From the NCBI RefSeq assembly GCF_036053395.1, contig NZ_CP107942.1, positions 1,826,501 through 1,890,500 on the forward strand: a stretch of DNA of 64,000 nt, written 5' to 3'. Below the pieces are notes generated by a model, which was not told the origin of the DNA, searched no databases, and worked only from the letters and a program-made list of their open reading frames with translations. Position numbers and translations under genes: made by a program. This document shows, piece after piece, positions 54,146-63,167 of this stretch (the first letter of the stretch is position 1; the number at the start of each line of letters is the position of its first letter). Origin of the DNA: Actinoplanes sp. NBC_00393 (GTDB lineage: Bacteria; Actinomycetota; Actinomycetes; Mycobacteriales; Micromonosporaceae).

Positions 54146-55318
54146 GTGCAAACCGGCCTCTTTCGCCTGCTGGGTACCGGGCCGCGCGCGGCTGCCCGGC
54201 AGGCGGCCGCGCTGTTCGGGCTGGCTGCTCTGCTGGCGCTGGTGGGCATCCTCAACGACCCGGCGAACTCCCGGAAGCTGCTGGTCGTCGCCCTGCTCGA
54301 CCTCGCGATTACCCTCTTCGCGCTGAAGTGGCGGTGGACCCGGCCGCACGCGCCGGCGCTGCTCGGTGTGGCCGGGTTCGTCGTGCTGGGGCTGTCGACC
54401 TGGTCGTTCGGCGGGGTGGCGACCGGGACCGGGCCGTTCCTGGTGCTGCTCTTCGCCTGGGCGGCCCTGCACTTCCCGCGCTGGATCCTGCTGACCTACG
54501 CCGCGCCGGCAACCCTGGCCTACCTGTTGCCGCTGGTGCTGACCGGGCAGCCGCCGCTGGTGCTGGGCAGCGCGTTCGTGCTGATGCCGGTCGCGCTCGC
54601 CGTCGGCCTGCTGATCGAGGCGCAGGCCCGGCATCTGCGCGACGAGCGGGAACGCCTGGCCCGGATCGAACGCTGGCGCGCGGCGATGATCAACACGTTG
54701 GCGCACGATGTGCGCTCGCCGCTCGGGACGATCCAGATCGCGCTGGAGGAGCTGCGGGAGGACGCCACCGGGCTGACCGTCCAGATCCTGGACACCGCGC
54801 TGCGCCAGACCAACCGGATCTCCCGGCTGGCCGACGGCCTGCTGGACCTCGAGCGCATCGACAGCTCCGGCCATCTCAAACTCGACCGGCGGAGTTACCC
54901 GGCGCGGGGCCTGGTCAAGGACGCGCTGTCATATGTGCGGTCGGACGCCGACGTCCGGGTCGACATCGACGAGCAGACCACGGTGTACGTCGACAAGCAG
55001 CGGTTCGAGCAGGTGCTCTTCAACCTGGTCGGCAACGCGCTGAAGTACGGCAAGCCGCCGGTCGTCGTCACGTTCGTCCGGGACGGTGACATGGACCGGC
55101 TCGAGGTTCGTGACCACGGGCCGGGCATCCCGGAGGAACTGCGGCCGAAGCTGTTCGGGCAGTTCGCGGTCGGCGGTCCGGACGGGGTCGGGCTCGGCCT
55201 GTGGATCGTGCGGCAGCTGGCGGTGGCGCACGGCGGGCAGGCGGTCGCCGAGGCCCGCGAGCCGGGCGTGGCCATGGTGATCACCTTCCCGGTGGCGCCC
55301 CTGAGTCCTCAGGGTTGA
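54146..55318 (+). CDS. Orphan sensor histidine kinase
   Basis: 390 residues. About six membrane helices in residues 15-165 with no long outer loop, then HisKA (NTLAHDVRSPLGTIQIALEE) and HATPase (FNLVGNALKYGK, VRDHGPGIPEELRPKLFG, GLGLWIVRQLAVAHGG). All ATP-site boxes present. GTG start (VQTGLFRLLG). No response regulator is adjacent. Confidence 0.88.
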   Translation: MQTGLFRLLGTGPRAAARQAAALFGLAALLALVGILNDPANSRKLLVVALLDLAITLFALKWRWTRPHAPALLGVAGFVVLGLSTWSFGGVATGTGPFLVLLFAWAALHFPRWILLTYAAPATLAYLLPLVLTGQPPLVLGSAFVLMPVALAVGLLIEAQARHLRDERERLARIERWRAAMINTLAHDVRSPLGTIQIALEELREDATGLTVQILDTALRQTNRISRLADGLLDLERIDSSGHLKLDRRSYPARGLVKDALSYVRSDADVRVDIDEQTTVYVDKQRFEQVLFNLVGNALKYGKPPVVVTFVRDGDMDRLEVRDHGPGIPEELRPKLFGQFAVGGPDGVGLGLWIVRQLAVAHGGQAVAEAREPGVAMVITFPVAPLSPQG

Positions 55319-55374
55319 CATCCGGGGGATTCTCCCCCAAGCGCCGGGCGCAGCGATTGACCAGGATCAACGGC

Positions 55375-55950
55375 ATGAGGGCAACAACCAAGATCGCACT
55401 GTACGCGGCGCCGCTCGCACTGACCGGCTACGGAGTGGTCCGCAACGTCGGCAAACTCGACGACGTGTACGGGCCGGGCTTCGACTGGCAGCTGGCGCAT
55501 TTCCTCGGGCTGGCCGGCTTCGTACTGTTCGTGCCGCTGGTCCTCGGGCTGCGGGCGATGCTGCCCGCCGGAGCGGTCCGCGAGGTGGCGACCGGGGCGG
55601 CGCTGTTTGGGCTGGTCACGTCCATGGTGCAGTTCGCGGTGGACATCGTGCAGGGCTTCCTGGCCGCCGACAAGGCCGAGCTGCGGAGCCGGCAGCACGA
55701 CTTCTCCGATTTGCCGGGCGTGCAGGCGGTGATCTACGACTTCGGGCCGCTGTTCTTCTTCGTCGGCCTGGTGCTGATGGGCGTACTGGCGGCCCGGGCC
55801 CGCCTGCTGCCCTGGTGGAGCCCGGCATTGCTGCTCATGGCTGTGCTGCTGCCGATCGTCAGCCTGGACCTGATGCCGCTGACCGGGGTGCTGACGCTGG
55901 TGGCGTTACTGCCGCTGACCCGCGAACGGGTCCCGGCGCCGGTCAGCTGA
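55375..55950 (+). CDS. Hypothetical membrane protein
   Basis: 191 residues with about five membrane helices (FLGLAGFVLFVPLVLGLRAM, LFFFVGLVLMGVLAARARLL). The ATG at 55375 (MRATTKIALYAAPLALTGYG) is the first with a sensible helix after it. Its end overlaps the convergent gene's last 8 bases. Family unknown. Confidence 0.75.
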   Translation: MRATTKIALYAAPLALTGYGVVRNVGKLDDVYGPGFDWQLAHFLGLAGFVLFVPLVLGLRAMLPAGAVREVATGAALFGLVTSMVQFAVDIVQGFLAADKAELRSRQHDFSDLPGVQAVIYDFGPLFFFVGLVLMGVLAARARLLPWWSPALLLMAVLLPIVSLDLMPLTGVLTLVALLPLTRERVPAPVS

Positions 55951-57742
55951 TCCGCCGGCGGCCCCTCGGGTAGTCGCTGTAGTAGTAGCGGACCGTGTTG
56001 CCCTGCGAGTCGGTCTCGCAGCTGTAGTGCTTCAGGAAGTCCCACATCAGCGGCGACTCCTCGGGCATGGTGTTGTGCGAGCGGTAGAGGTTCTTCGTCA
56101 GTTTCAGGACCGGGATCCGGGTGCCGGGCCGGTGCCAGGTCCAGGTCTGGAACCGGCGGTGCCAGCCGCTGCGGACGCCGTCGACGGTGTTCACGTCGGA
56201 CAGCTCCAGCCGGTTGACTGCCAGGTGGTACCGGGCCCACTGGTCCAGGCTGTTCTCGGTGTCGTCCCACAGGCCGCCGGCGAGGAAGGCCAGGTCGCCG
56301 TACCCGTAGATCTGGTAGCAGGGGATCGGCCGGCGACTGGCCGGGTACGCCACGCCGTCCATGGTGACGGTGCCGGCGTCGCTCGGGGCGGCGGTGAAGG
56401 AGGTCGAGGCGACCGCCGCGAAGTACTCCGGGAAGGCGATCGCGAAGTTCTGCGAGACCTGGCTGCCGGCGGACTGCCCGGTCGAGTAGAAGCGGGTCGG
56501 GTCGACCGAATACTCGCTGATCAGCACGTCGCGCAGCTGCCGGAAGAACGCGATCGAGTCGCGGTGGCTGACCGACACCGAGGTGTTGCTGTACTGCTCG
56601 CAGACGGTGACCAGGATGAAGCCCTCGCGCTCGGCGACCTTCCACCACTGGGCGGCGTCGAAGAACACCTTGTCGGTCTGGCTGTTGCCGGGCCAGACGA
56701 AGACGACCGGTGCCTTGCGACGGGCCGAGCGGGGTTGGTAGACCAGGTACTCCCGGAGGTAGCCGGCCACGGTCATGGTGCGGACCTGCACGCCGAGCCG
56801 CGCGTAGTCGGCGCGCTCGAACAGCTGGTTGCCGTAGGCGAAGAAGTTCTCGTAGCGGGTGTAGGCGGTCAGGAAAGCCACGATCTGCCGCGTGCTCGCC
56901 GGGTGCCTCTGCACGGCGACCTGGGAGATCGGGCCGGCGTACGAGGTCATCCACCGGCGTGAGCCGCGCCGCTGCCACCGGCCGTCGGTGTCGTTGGCCC
57001 GTTTCCAGTACGCGATGCTCGCGCCCGCGGTGTGCGGATCGGGGCGGATGTACCAGGTCGGCAGGACCACCTCGTCGTAGCGGATCAGGTCGAAGCCCGC
57101 CGGAAAGTCGACCGGGGTGTAGCCGTCGGTGGTGCCGTCGAACTCGCGGGACGCGTACTGCTCGAAGTAGTCGGCGTCGAGGCCGGGGGAGTCCACGTAC
57201 GTCTGGCTGATCACGCGCAGTGGGTGCGCGACGGCCCACGCCTCCAGGGCGGGAGCGCCTTTCCCGTACCCGACCAGATAGTGCAGGCCGAAGATCGAGA
57301 AGTAGCGGTTCGCCTGGTAGAAGGCCATCGCCTCGGCCACGTACGCCGCCTCGCTCTGCGGATCGCCCCAGCCGCCGGCGCCCGGCTCCAGCACGAACAG
57401 GCCCTCCTCCCGCTGGTCGGCGACGCCGAACCAGCCCGCGGACCGCAGAAACTCGGCGGTGTCGGCGCCGTCCGGAACCGCGACGACCGTGTAATACGAC
57501 CGGATCGGCGTCTCGGGCGAGATGTAGACCTTGGCGGTGCGGACCTGGCCGTCGATCGTGAACGACTTCGTCCAGTAGCCCGTCATCTCGCGGGGCAGCT
57601 TGTTGGCCCGCGAGTAGTCGTAGGCGGGGAAGGGGCGGCCGTCGAGCGGTTGGGCCTCAAGGGCAGTGTCGGCCCCGGCCGGCAGGGATGCGGTGACGGC
57701 CAGCCCGGCCGCGCCTCGGAGCAATTGACGACGTTCCATCAC
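55943..57742 (-). CDS. Tat-exported esterase/PHB-depolymerase-like protein with two hydrolase halves
   Basis: 599 residues. Tat-like start (MMERRQLLRGAAGLAVTA). The C-terminal half is an alpha/beta hydrolase like PHB depolymerases and feruloyl esterases: VVFVWPGNSQTDKVFFDAAQ and nucleophile elbow FYSTGQSAGSQVSQNFAIAF (GQSAG). The N-terminal half has a similar layout (YYTVVAVPDGAD..., LHYLVGYGKGAPALEAWA) with lysine where the serine would be, so it looks like an inactive copy. Possible catalytic histidine near GVRSGWHRRFQTW. Next to a TetR operator and remnant. Confidence 0.75.
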   Translation of the reverse strand: MMERRQLLRGAAGLAVTASLPAGADTALEAQPLDGRPFPAYDYSRANKLPREMTGYWTKSFTIDGQVRTAKVYISPETPIRSYYTVVAVPDGADTAEFLRSAGWFGVADQREEGLFVLEPGAGGWGDPQSEAAYVAEAMAFYQANRYFSIFGLHYLVGYGKGAPALEAWAVAHPLRVISQTYVDSPGLDADYFEQYASREFDGTTDGYTPVDFPAGFDLIRYDEVVLPTWYIRPDPHTAGASIAYWKRANDTDGRWQRRGSRRWMTSYAGPISQVAVQRHPASTRQIVAFLTAYTRYENFFAYGNQLFERADYARLGVQVRTMTVAGYLREYLVYQPRSARRKAPVVFVWPGNSQTDKVFFDAAQWWKVAEREGFILVTVCEQYSNTSVSVSHRDSIAFFRQLRDVLISEYSVDPTRFYSTGQSAGSQVSQNFAIAFPEYFAAVASTSFTAAPSDAGTVTMDGVAYPASRRPIPCYQIYGYGDLAFLAGGLWDDTENSLDQWARYHLAVNRLELSDVNTVDGVRSGWHRRFQTWTWHRPGTRIPVLKLTKNLYRSHNTMPEESPLMWDFLKHYSCETDSQGNTVRYYYSDYPRGRRRIS

Positions 57743-57757
57743 AGCCCTCCCTGGTTT

Positions 57758-57774
57758 GGTCCGCCTAGCGGACC
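57758..57774. promoter_or_regulatory. Likely TetR-type operator
   Basis: GGTCCGCCTAGCGGACC is a perfect dyad with 7-bp arms and centre CTA, 16 bp upstream of the esterase start and next to the truncated TetR gene. Without an intact TetR gene here, control may be lost or taken over by another regulator. Confidence 0.6.
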
Positions 57775-57800
57775 GATTGAACTACCAGATAGACCATACG

Positions 57801-57968
57801 CTATGCCTTGCCGGTCAGGTAGCGGGTCAACATGGTCACCATCTCGTCCTCCAGCTTGCGGGGATCAAGGGCGGCCGGCGCCGCGCTGAGCCAGTGCACG
57901 ACCATCTCGACCGTGGTGACGATCAGATGGGCGGCGGAACTGCGCTGGGCGTACCGGAACGGCGCGGG
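57801..57968 (-). pseudogene. TetR family regulator, C-terminal remnant
   Basis: The minus-strand frame ends with FRYAQRSSAAHLIVTTVEMV, VHWLSAAPAALDPRKLEDEM and VTMLTRYLTGKA, a typical TetR_C tail. Nothing upstream continues into an HTH domain; the sequence switches at about 57960-57985 to another gene. About 55 codons remain. Confidence 0.7.
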
Positions 57969-57984
57969 CGCTGCGGCATCACCC

Positions 57985-58155
57985 GCATTGCTGGGCGCGT
58001 TGCGGTCGTTGGCGCTTCCGGATCAGCCCGGTTTTGCGTACGTCGCAGGCGAGGCCCGCACGTGCCAGCAGGTCCGGGCGCATCTGCTGCGCGAGCGGGG
58101 CTGGCCGCGCAACCGGATCCGGCTGCACGCGTTCTGGACGGGCGGCCGTTCCTGA
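57985..58155 (+). pseudogene. Siderophore-interacting protein (ferric reductase), C-terminal remnant
   Basis: The + frame ends with LRSLALPDQPGFAYVAGEAR, TCQQVRAHLLRERGWPRNRI and RLHAFWTGGRS, matching the NAD-binding end of SIP/ViuB-type siderophore-interacting flavoproteins. The FAD-binding N-terminal 200 residues are missing. It lies tail-outward to the TetR remnant, so one deletion took the 5' parts of both genes. Confidence 0.65.
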
Positions 58156-58166
58156 GAGCTGACGAT

Positions 58167-58706
58167 CTAGGCGGACTCGCGGCGGCGGGCCCGGTAGGTC
58201 TGGGCCTTGCGCCGGTTGCCGCAGACCGCCATCGAGCACCAGCGGCCCGCGCCGGAACGGGAGGCGTCGTAGAACGCCCACCGGCAGGTGTCGTTGCTGC
58301 ACACCTTCAGGCGCTGCCAGGTTCCGTCGGCCATGGCCTGGGCGATGACGGCGAGCAGGCCGCCCAGCGCGCGGTCGGCGGAGGTGCCGTCGGCCGCGTA
58401 CTGCAAGCCGGTGGGGGTGAAGTGCGGGCGTAGGCGTACCCGGCGGGTTTCTGCGTCGAGGATCGCCGCAGCTGTCGCTGCCGGCGTGCCGTCGTGGTTG
58501 GCCGTGAGCAGCTCGCGGATGCCTTCCCGCAGCGTGCGGGCGTGGCGCACGTCCGCGTAGGCGGCCGTCTCGGTCGCGCCGAGCAGGCCCGCATAGCGCA
58601 ACCAGGCGGTCAGGTCGGCGGCGTCGGGCAGCGCCTCGACGTCCTTCTCCACGTCATACGTGTTGACGAACTCGCGGACGACCCAGAGTGGTCCCTCCAC
58701 CGGCAT
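58167..58706 (-). CDS. CGNR zinc-finger / ABATE domain regulator
   Basis: 179 residues. N-terminal ABATE domain (WVVREFVNTYDVEKDVEALP), C-terminal zinc finger KVCSNDTCRWAFYDASRSGA, GRWCSMAVCGNRRKAQ with the CGNR signature. Such proteins are predicted stress-response regulators; the MFS gene divergent to it is a likely target. Confidence 0.9.
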   Translation of the reverse strand: MPVEGPLWVVREFVNTYDVEKDVEALPDAADLTAWLRYAGLLGATETAAYADVRHARTLREGIRELLTANHDGTPAATAAAILDAETRRVRLRPHFTPTGLQYAADGTSADRALGGLLAVIAQAMADGTWQRLKVCSNDTCRWAFYDASRSGAGRWCSMAVCGNRRKAQTYRARRRESA

Positions 58707-58776
58707 GCGGCCAGTTTACCCGTCACCCGGTCGGGTAACCTCCTAACGCATTTACCGGTTACGGAGGAGGATTCTC

Positions 58777-59991
58777 GTGGGCCGAGATTTCCGGCGGCTC
58801 TTCGCCGGCACCGCCATCTCCGCGCTCGGCAGCGAGATCAGCGAGCTCGCGCTGCCGCTGCTGGCGATCCTCACTTTCCAAGCCACCGCCGAGCAGGTGG
58901 GCCTGCTGCGGGCCGCGCAGTTCCTGCCGTTCCTGCTACTCACCCTCTACGCCGGGGTGCTCGTCGACCGGGTGCGCCGGCGCCCGCTGATGGTGGCCGC
59001 CGACCTCGGCCGGTTCGTCGTGATCGGTGCGGTGCCGCTGCTCGGCTGGGCCGGCATGGGGATGGAACCGCTCTACCTGCTGGTCTTCCTGGCCGGCGCC
59101 GGGACCGTCGTGCACCAGCTCGCCGACCAGGCCTATCTGCCGACGCTGGTCAGCCGGGACCAGCTGCTGCCCGCGAACGGCCGGATCGCCGCCGCCCAGT
59201 CCGGCGCCGAACTCTCCGGCCAGGGCATCGGCGGGCTGCTCGTGGCCTGGCTGACCGCGCCCTTCGCGGTGGCCGTCGACGCGCTGACGTACCTGGTCTC
59301 GGCGATCGCGGTGGCCGGCATCCGCACACCCGAACCGCGCCCGGTACGCCGGGACGGCACCCGGCTGCGCCAGGAGGTGTTCGAGGGCATCCGGTACCTG
59401 GCCGGCAGCCGCCTGCTGCGGCCGCTCGTCGGGGAGGCCGCCACCTACAACATCGCCTACCAGGTCTTCTCCATCGCCCTGCTGCTCTGGCTCGCCCGGG
59501 ACCTGCGGCTGTCGCCCGTGGTGATCGGCGTCGTGCTCAGCCTGGCTGCCGTGGGCGCGCTCGGTGGCGCGCTGGCCGGGGCGAAAATCTCGGCACGGTA
59601 CGGGTTCGGGCCCACGATGCTCGTCACGATGGCCATCGGGAACAGCGCGCCGCTGCTGCTGTTCGCCGCGCCGGACCGCGGTGCCGGCGTTGCGGTGCTG
59701 GTCGGCGCGGTCTTCCTGGTGATCGGCTTCGGCACGGCGCTGGCCAATGTGCACAACCGCAGCCTGCGGCAGAGCGCGGTGCCGGATGAGATCCAGGGCC
59801 GCGTGACCGCGGCCTACCGGCTGGTCTCCTGGGGGACGCTGCCGCTGGGATCGCTTGCGGGTGGCTATCTGGCGGCTTCGCTGGGGGCGTACGAGGCCCT
59901 GCTCGCCGGCGCGGTCGGGCTGGCCGCGGCCACCCTGTGGGTCGCCGTGTCACCGATCCCGCGGCTGCGTGAGGCCCCGGCCCACGTCTAG
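58777..59991 (+). CDS. MFS transporter (MFS_3 / enterobactin-exporter-like)
   Basis: 404 residues, about 12 helices. GTG start (GRDFRRLFAGTAISALGSEI) with GGAGGAGG upstream. Motif LYAGVLVDRVRRRPLMVAAD is the MFS loop 2-3 signature; family also shown by AVPDEIQGRVTAAYRLVSWG. Probably exports a small molecule or drug; control by the CGNR protein is likely. Confidence 0.9.
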   Translation: MGRDFRRLFAGTAISALGSEISELALPLLAILTFQATAEQVGLLRAAQFLPFLLLTLYAGVLVDRVRRRPLMVAADLGRFVVIGAVPLLGWAGMGMEPLYLLVFLAGAGTVVHQLADQAYLPTLVSRDQLLPANGRIAAAQSGAELSGQGIGGLLVAWLTAPFAVAVDALTYLVSAIAVAGIRTPEPRPVRRDGTRLRQEVFEGIRYLAGSRLLRPLVGEAATYNIAYQVFSIALLLWLARDLRLSPVVIGVVLSLAAVGALGGALAGAKISARYGFGPTMLVTMAIGNSAPLLLFAAPDRGAGVAVLVGAVFLVIGFGTALANVHNRSLRQSAVPDEIQGRVTAAYRLVSWGTLPLGSLAGGYLAASLGAYEALLAGAVGLAAATLWVAVSPIPRLREAPAHV

Positions 59992-60402
59992 GCAGCCTCT
60001 GATTTTCGGGGTCGGTCGCTCTTGTTTCCTGCGTCCGCTCTGGCCCGCTCCGGCTTCCGCGCCCGCTCCGGCTTCCGCGCCCGCTCCTGCTGCCGCTGGG
60101 GCTGAGGTCCGCCTCAGCCGTGCGTGATTGCGGAGCCCGCGGCGGCCTGCTGGGGCACCTATGGGCTGGCTGGCGCTCAGTGTCGTTTCCCGCCCACCGA
60201 AACAGCCCTGGAGGCCGGCCGGACTCTTCGGCCGGGTGCCTGGGGTCAACGGGGCTGGCGCTGGTGCATGGAATGGGCTCGTGATGAGGTGCGTGGCTGC
60301 CAGCTGGCCGGGCCCGGCTGGCGCTGGTGCATGGAATGGGCCCGTGATGAGGTGCTTGGTTGCCAGCTGGCGGGGACCCTTCAGCTCGGAAGCAGGCCAG
60401 GG
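59992..60402. repeat. Repeat-rich gap including a 63-bp duplication
   Basis: About 60040-60110 is a GCTCCGGCTTCCGCGCCC run (18-bp unit). A single inverted copy of the 9.6-kb repeat core lies at about 60170-60215 (GGCGCTCAGTGTCGTTTCCC). At 60251-60376 a 63-bp unit occurs twice: CTGGTGCATGGAATGGGC recurs at 60261 and 60324. The unit is open in frame (GWRWCMEWARDEV-GCQLAG). No gene is supported. Confidence 0.75.
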
Positions 60403-61743
60403 CTAGCCGCGTGACCAGATCCGGATGGGCACGCGGGGGAAAGCAGCGGTCAGGAAGTGTTCGGTGAGGCGGTCGCGTAGTACGCAGTCCGGCCAGGTGT
60501 CGAGCACCTCGGGGATCGTGCGGTGGCCGAGGGCCAGCTGGAGCAGCGCGCCCGGGGGGATGTGGGCGTGGTCGTCCGGGCCGGCGGGGCTGCGGACGGC
60601 TGTCACCGTGGACAGTTCGCCGTCGGTGAACGACAGGCGGGCGGCGCGGCCGTAGGTGTTGATGGTCAGGTCCGGTTCGGGCCAGCGCAGGCCGTGCCAG
60701 CGTTTCCGCAGCAGCGGCTGGAGACGGGTCAGCAGGTCGGCGGGGTCGGTGTGGCGGATGTACCAGCCGCTGGGCCGGGCCGCGATGCCGGGTGGGCCGA
60801 ATTGCGCGAGCGGGTGTTCGGGGCCGAGCAGGAGCCGGACCGCGGTGAACGGCTGGCCCGCCTCGAAACCGTGGCCGGTGTGGTTGAGGTGGGCATACAT
60901 GGTGGTGGCGGCGTGCGGCCAGTCGGCCGGGTCCGGGCAGGCGGCGGCGAAGACGGTCAGCAGGCCGCCGGTGGAGAGCCGGGAGCCGTGGACCACGTAT
61001 CCGCGCACGTCGGTGCCGTCCAGCAGCAGGGCGACGCTGCGCCGGAGGATGTCCTCCGGGCGGCGTCCGGCGATCTCGTAGCGCCAGACCGCGGCGTCCC
61101 GTGGGCAGACCAGGGCGGGGCCGTCGGCGATCTCCTTGTCGATGGCGGCCAGATCCTCGGCGTCGGCGGCGGTGGCCGAGCGCATCGTCAACGAGCCGGT
61201 CTGGGGCGGCGTGGTGGCTGGGCGCGTTGGCAGCGGGCCGGTCTGGGGCGGTGCGGTGGCCGGGCCGGTTGTCGGCAAGGCGGAGGCGGGCACGGTCGGG
61301 GCGCCGTCGTTGGCCATTGCGTATTCGTAGCCGAAACGCCGGTAGAAGTACGGGATGCCCTCGATCATCTGGATCGGCACGTCGGCGGTCGGGTAGCGCT
61401 CGTGGAGGGCGGCGAACAGTCGCTCGGTGAGCCGGTTGCCGCGGTGCTCCGGCGCGGTGCCGACAAGCTCGGTTTGCACGGCCGGCAGGCGTACGCCGTC
61501 CAGGAACCAGTCCTGTCGCAGGCTGACCAGGCTGGCGACCGGCCGGCCGGTGGCGGTGTCCTCGGCGACCAGGAAGTCGGCGGGGGTCACCGAGGGGTGC
61601 CCCTCCATCAGGTCCTCGACCCAGGCGGCGATGCCGGGATGCGGTTGGCCGCCCGTCGCCGCCTGCAACTGGACCGCGGCCTGCAGGGCAGCCACGTCCG
61701 CGGTGTCGGCGATCCGCCCCGGCCGAATCAGATAGTCGCTCAT
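60403..61743 (-). CDS. GNAT acetyltransferase, Eis-like
   Basis: 446 residues. N-terminal GNAT domain with acetyl-CoA motif ELVGTAPEHRGNRLTERLFA, then YFYRRFGYEYAM; after a Thr/Pro linker with imperfect repeats (GPATAPPQTGPLPTRPATTP) a second GNAT half and a sterol-carrier-like C-terminus (DLTINTYGRAARLSFTDGEL). Three-domain layout as in Eis proteins, which acetylate aminoglycosides and other amines. ATGA overlap with the MFS gene upstream. Confidence 0.85.
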   Translation of the reverse strand: MSDYLIRPGRIADTADVAALQAAVQLQAATGGQPHPGIAAWVEDLMEGHPSVTPADFLVAEDTATGRPVASLVSLRQDWFLDGVRLPAVQTELVGTAPEHRGNRLTERLFAALHERYPTADVPIQMIEGIPYFYRRFGYEYAMANDGAPTVPASALPTTGPATAPPQTGPLPTRPATTPPQTGSLTMRSATAADAEDLAAIDKEIADGPALVCPRDAAVWRYEIAGRRPEDILRRSVALLLDGTDVRGYVVHGSRLSTGGLLTVFAAACPDPADWPHAATTMYAHLNHTGHGFEAGQPFTAVRLLLGPEHPLAQFGPPGIAARPSGWYIRHTDPADLLTRLQPLLRKRWHGLRWPEPDLTINTYGRAARLSFTDGELSTVTAVRSPAGPDDHAHIPPGALLQLALGHRTIPEVLDTWPDCVLRDRLTEHFLTAAFPRVPIRIWSRG

Positions 61744-63167
61744 CGGTCTATTTGTACCGTCGAACCGGAACGCGCTACGGCCAGGAGCAGTGTGGTCAGG
61801 CCGACAAAAATCAGGGTGACGAGCAGGCCGGTGACGTGCAGCGCGGCGGTGAAGGCCTCGCGGGCGGTGTGGAGCAGGGCCGGGTCCTGGGCGGCGAGGG
61901 CACCGGCGAGCGAGTCGGAGGTGCCGCCGGCCCGGGCCCGGTAGACGGCTGCGGCGACCACTCCGAGCAGGGCGAAGCCGAGCGAGCCGCCCAGGTAGTT
62001 GCCGGTTTCCGAGACGGCGGCGGCCGAACCGGCCCGCTCCGGAGGGACCGAGCTGACGACCAGGCCGGTCCCGAGGGCGAACAGCGGGCCGGTGCCGAGC
62101 GCGAGGACGGTGCTCCCGGTGATCACGAGAACCGGTCCGTCGGCGCTGGTCAGCAGCAGGCTGCCGAGCGCGGAGAGGGCCAGGCCGCCGGCGATCGCGC
62201 TGGTGGGGCGCATGCGGCGGGCCAGCAGCGGGGCGGTCAAGGTGCCGGCGGCCACGCCGAGGCCCATCGGGGCGAACAGGACGGCCGAGACGAACGGCGA
62301 GTAGCCGAGGACGCCCTGCAGATATTGGGTGACCAGCAGGCCGGTGCCGGCCATGGCGATGCCGGCGAAGACCAGCGCCACGATGACCGCGGTGAACGGG
62401 CGGCTGCGGAACAGCCGCAGGTCGAGCAGGGGCGTGGAAGTGTGCAGCTGGCGGCGTACGAAAAAGGTGCCCGCAATGATCGCTGCGGCCGGTGCCCCGG
62501 TCGCATCGCCGGTGGCCAGCTGTTTGATGCCGTAGACGGCGCACAGGATCGCGGTGAGCGACAGCGCGACGCCGGCCGGGTCGAGGCGGCCGGCACGATC
62601 GCTGCGGAACTCGGGCAGCAGCAGCGGGCCTGCGAGCAGCAGGAGAAGCATGGCGGGTACGGCTACCAGGAAGATCGACCCCCACCAGAAGCGGTCGAGC
62701 ACGAACCCGGCGAACACCGGGCCGAGCGCGCCGCCGGTGAACTGGCAGGTCGCCCAGATCGAGATGGCGAGGCCACGGTCCCGGGCGTCGAGGAACATCG
62801 TGGTGATCAGCGCGAGAGTGGACGGCATCAGCGTGGCGCCGGCGGCGCCCAGCAGGGCGCGGACCACGATCAGCATCAGCGGGCTGGTGGCGAAGGCCGC
62901 AACCACGGAGAGTACGGCGAACGCGCCCGCCCCGATCAGCAGGAGCCGTCGACGGCCGATGCGGTCGCCGAGCGTACCCATCGTGATGACCAGGCCCGCG
63001 ACCAGGAAGCCGTAGCTGTCGCTGATCCACAGCTGCTCGACGGCGCTCGCGCCGAGATCGGCGCTGAGCTGGGGGAGGGCCAGCAGCAGCGCGGTCATGT
63101 CCATCGCGACCAGCAGCGTCGGCAGTGCGAGGATGGCCAGACCCAGCCACGCCCGGGTGTTTCGCAT
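61740..63167 (-). CDS. MFS transporter, DHA2 (14-helix) type
   Basis: 475 residues. Drug-exporter motifs: GLVITMGTLGDRIGRRRLLL in loop 2-3 and ALGPVFAGFVLDRFWWGSIF (antiporter motif C region) in helix 5. ATG 63167 has GGGAG eight bases upstream. Operon with the Eis-like gene suggests a drug-resistance or self-protection unit of modification plus export. Confidence 0.9.
   Translation of the reverse strand: MRNTRAWLGLAILALPTLLVAMDMTALLLALPQLSADLGASAVEQLWISDSYGFLVAGLVITMGTLGDRIGRRRLLLIGAGAFAVLSVVAAFATSPLMLIVVRALLGAAGATLMPSTLALITTMFLDARDRGLAISIWATCQFTGGALGPVFAGFVLDRFWWGSIFLVAVPAMLLLLLAGPLLLPEFRSDRAGRLDPAGVALSLTAILCAVYGIKQLATGDATGAPAAAIIAGTFFVRRQLHTSTPLLDLRLFRSRPFTAVIVALVFAGIAMAGTGLLVTQYLQGVLGYSPFVSAVLFAPMGLGVAAGTLTAPLLARRMRPTSAIAGGLALSALGSLLLTSADGPVLVITGSTVLALGTGPLFALGTGLVVSSVPPERAGSAAAVSETGNYLGGSLGFALLGVVAAAVYRARAGGTSDSLAGALAAQDPALLHTAREAFTAALHVTGLLVTLIFVGLTTLLLAVARSGSTVQIDR

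Noticed and set aside
53588..54874. 428-codon minus frame upstream of the small secreted protein
   Set aside because: Upstream part is antisense to the histidine kinase; a signal peptide with a good ribosome-binding site marks the start at 54007.
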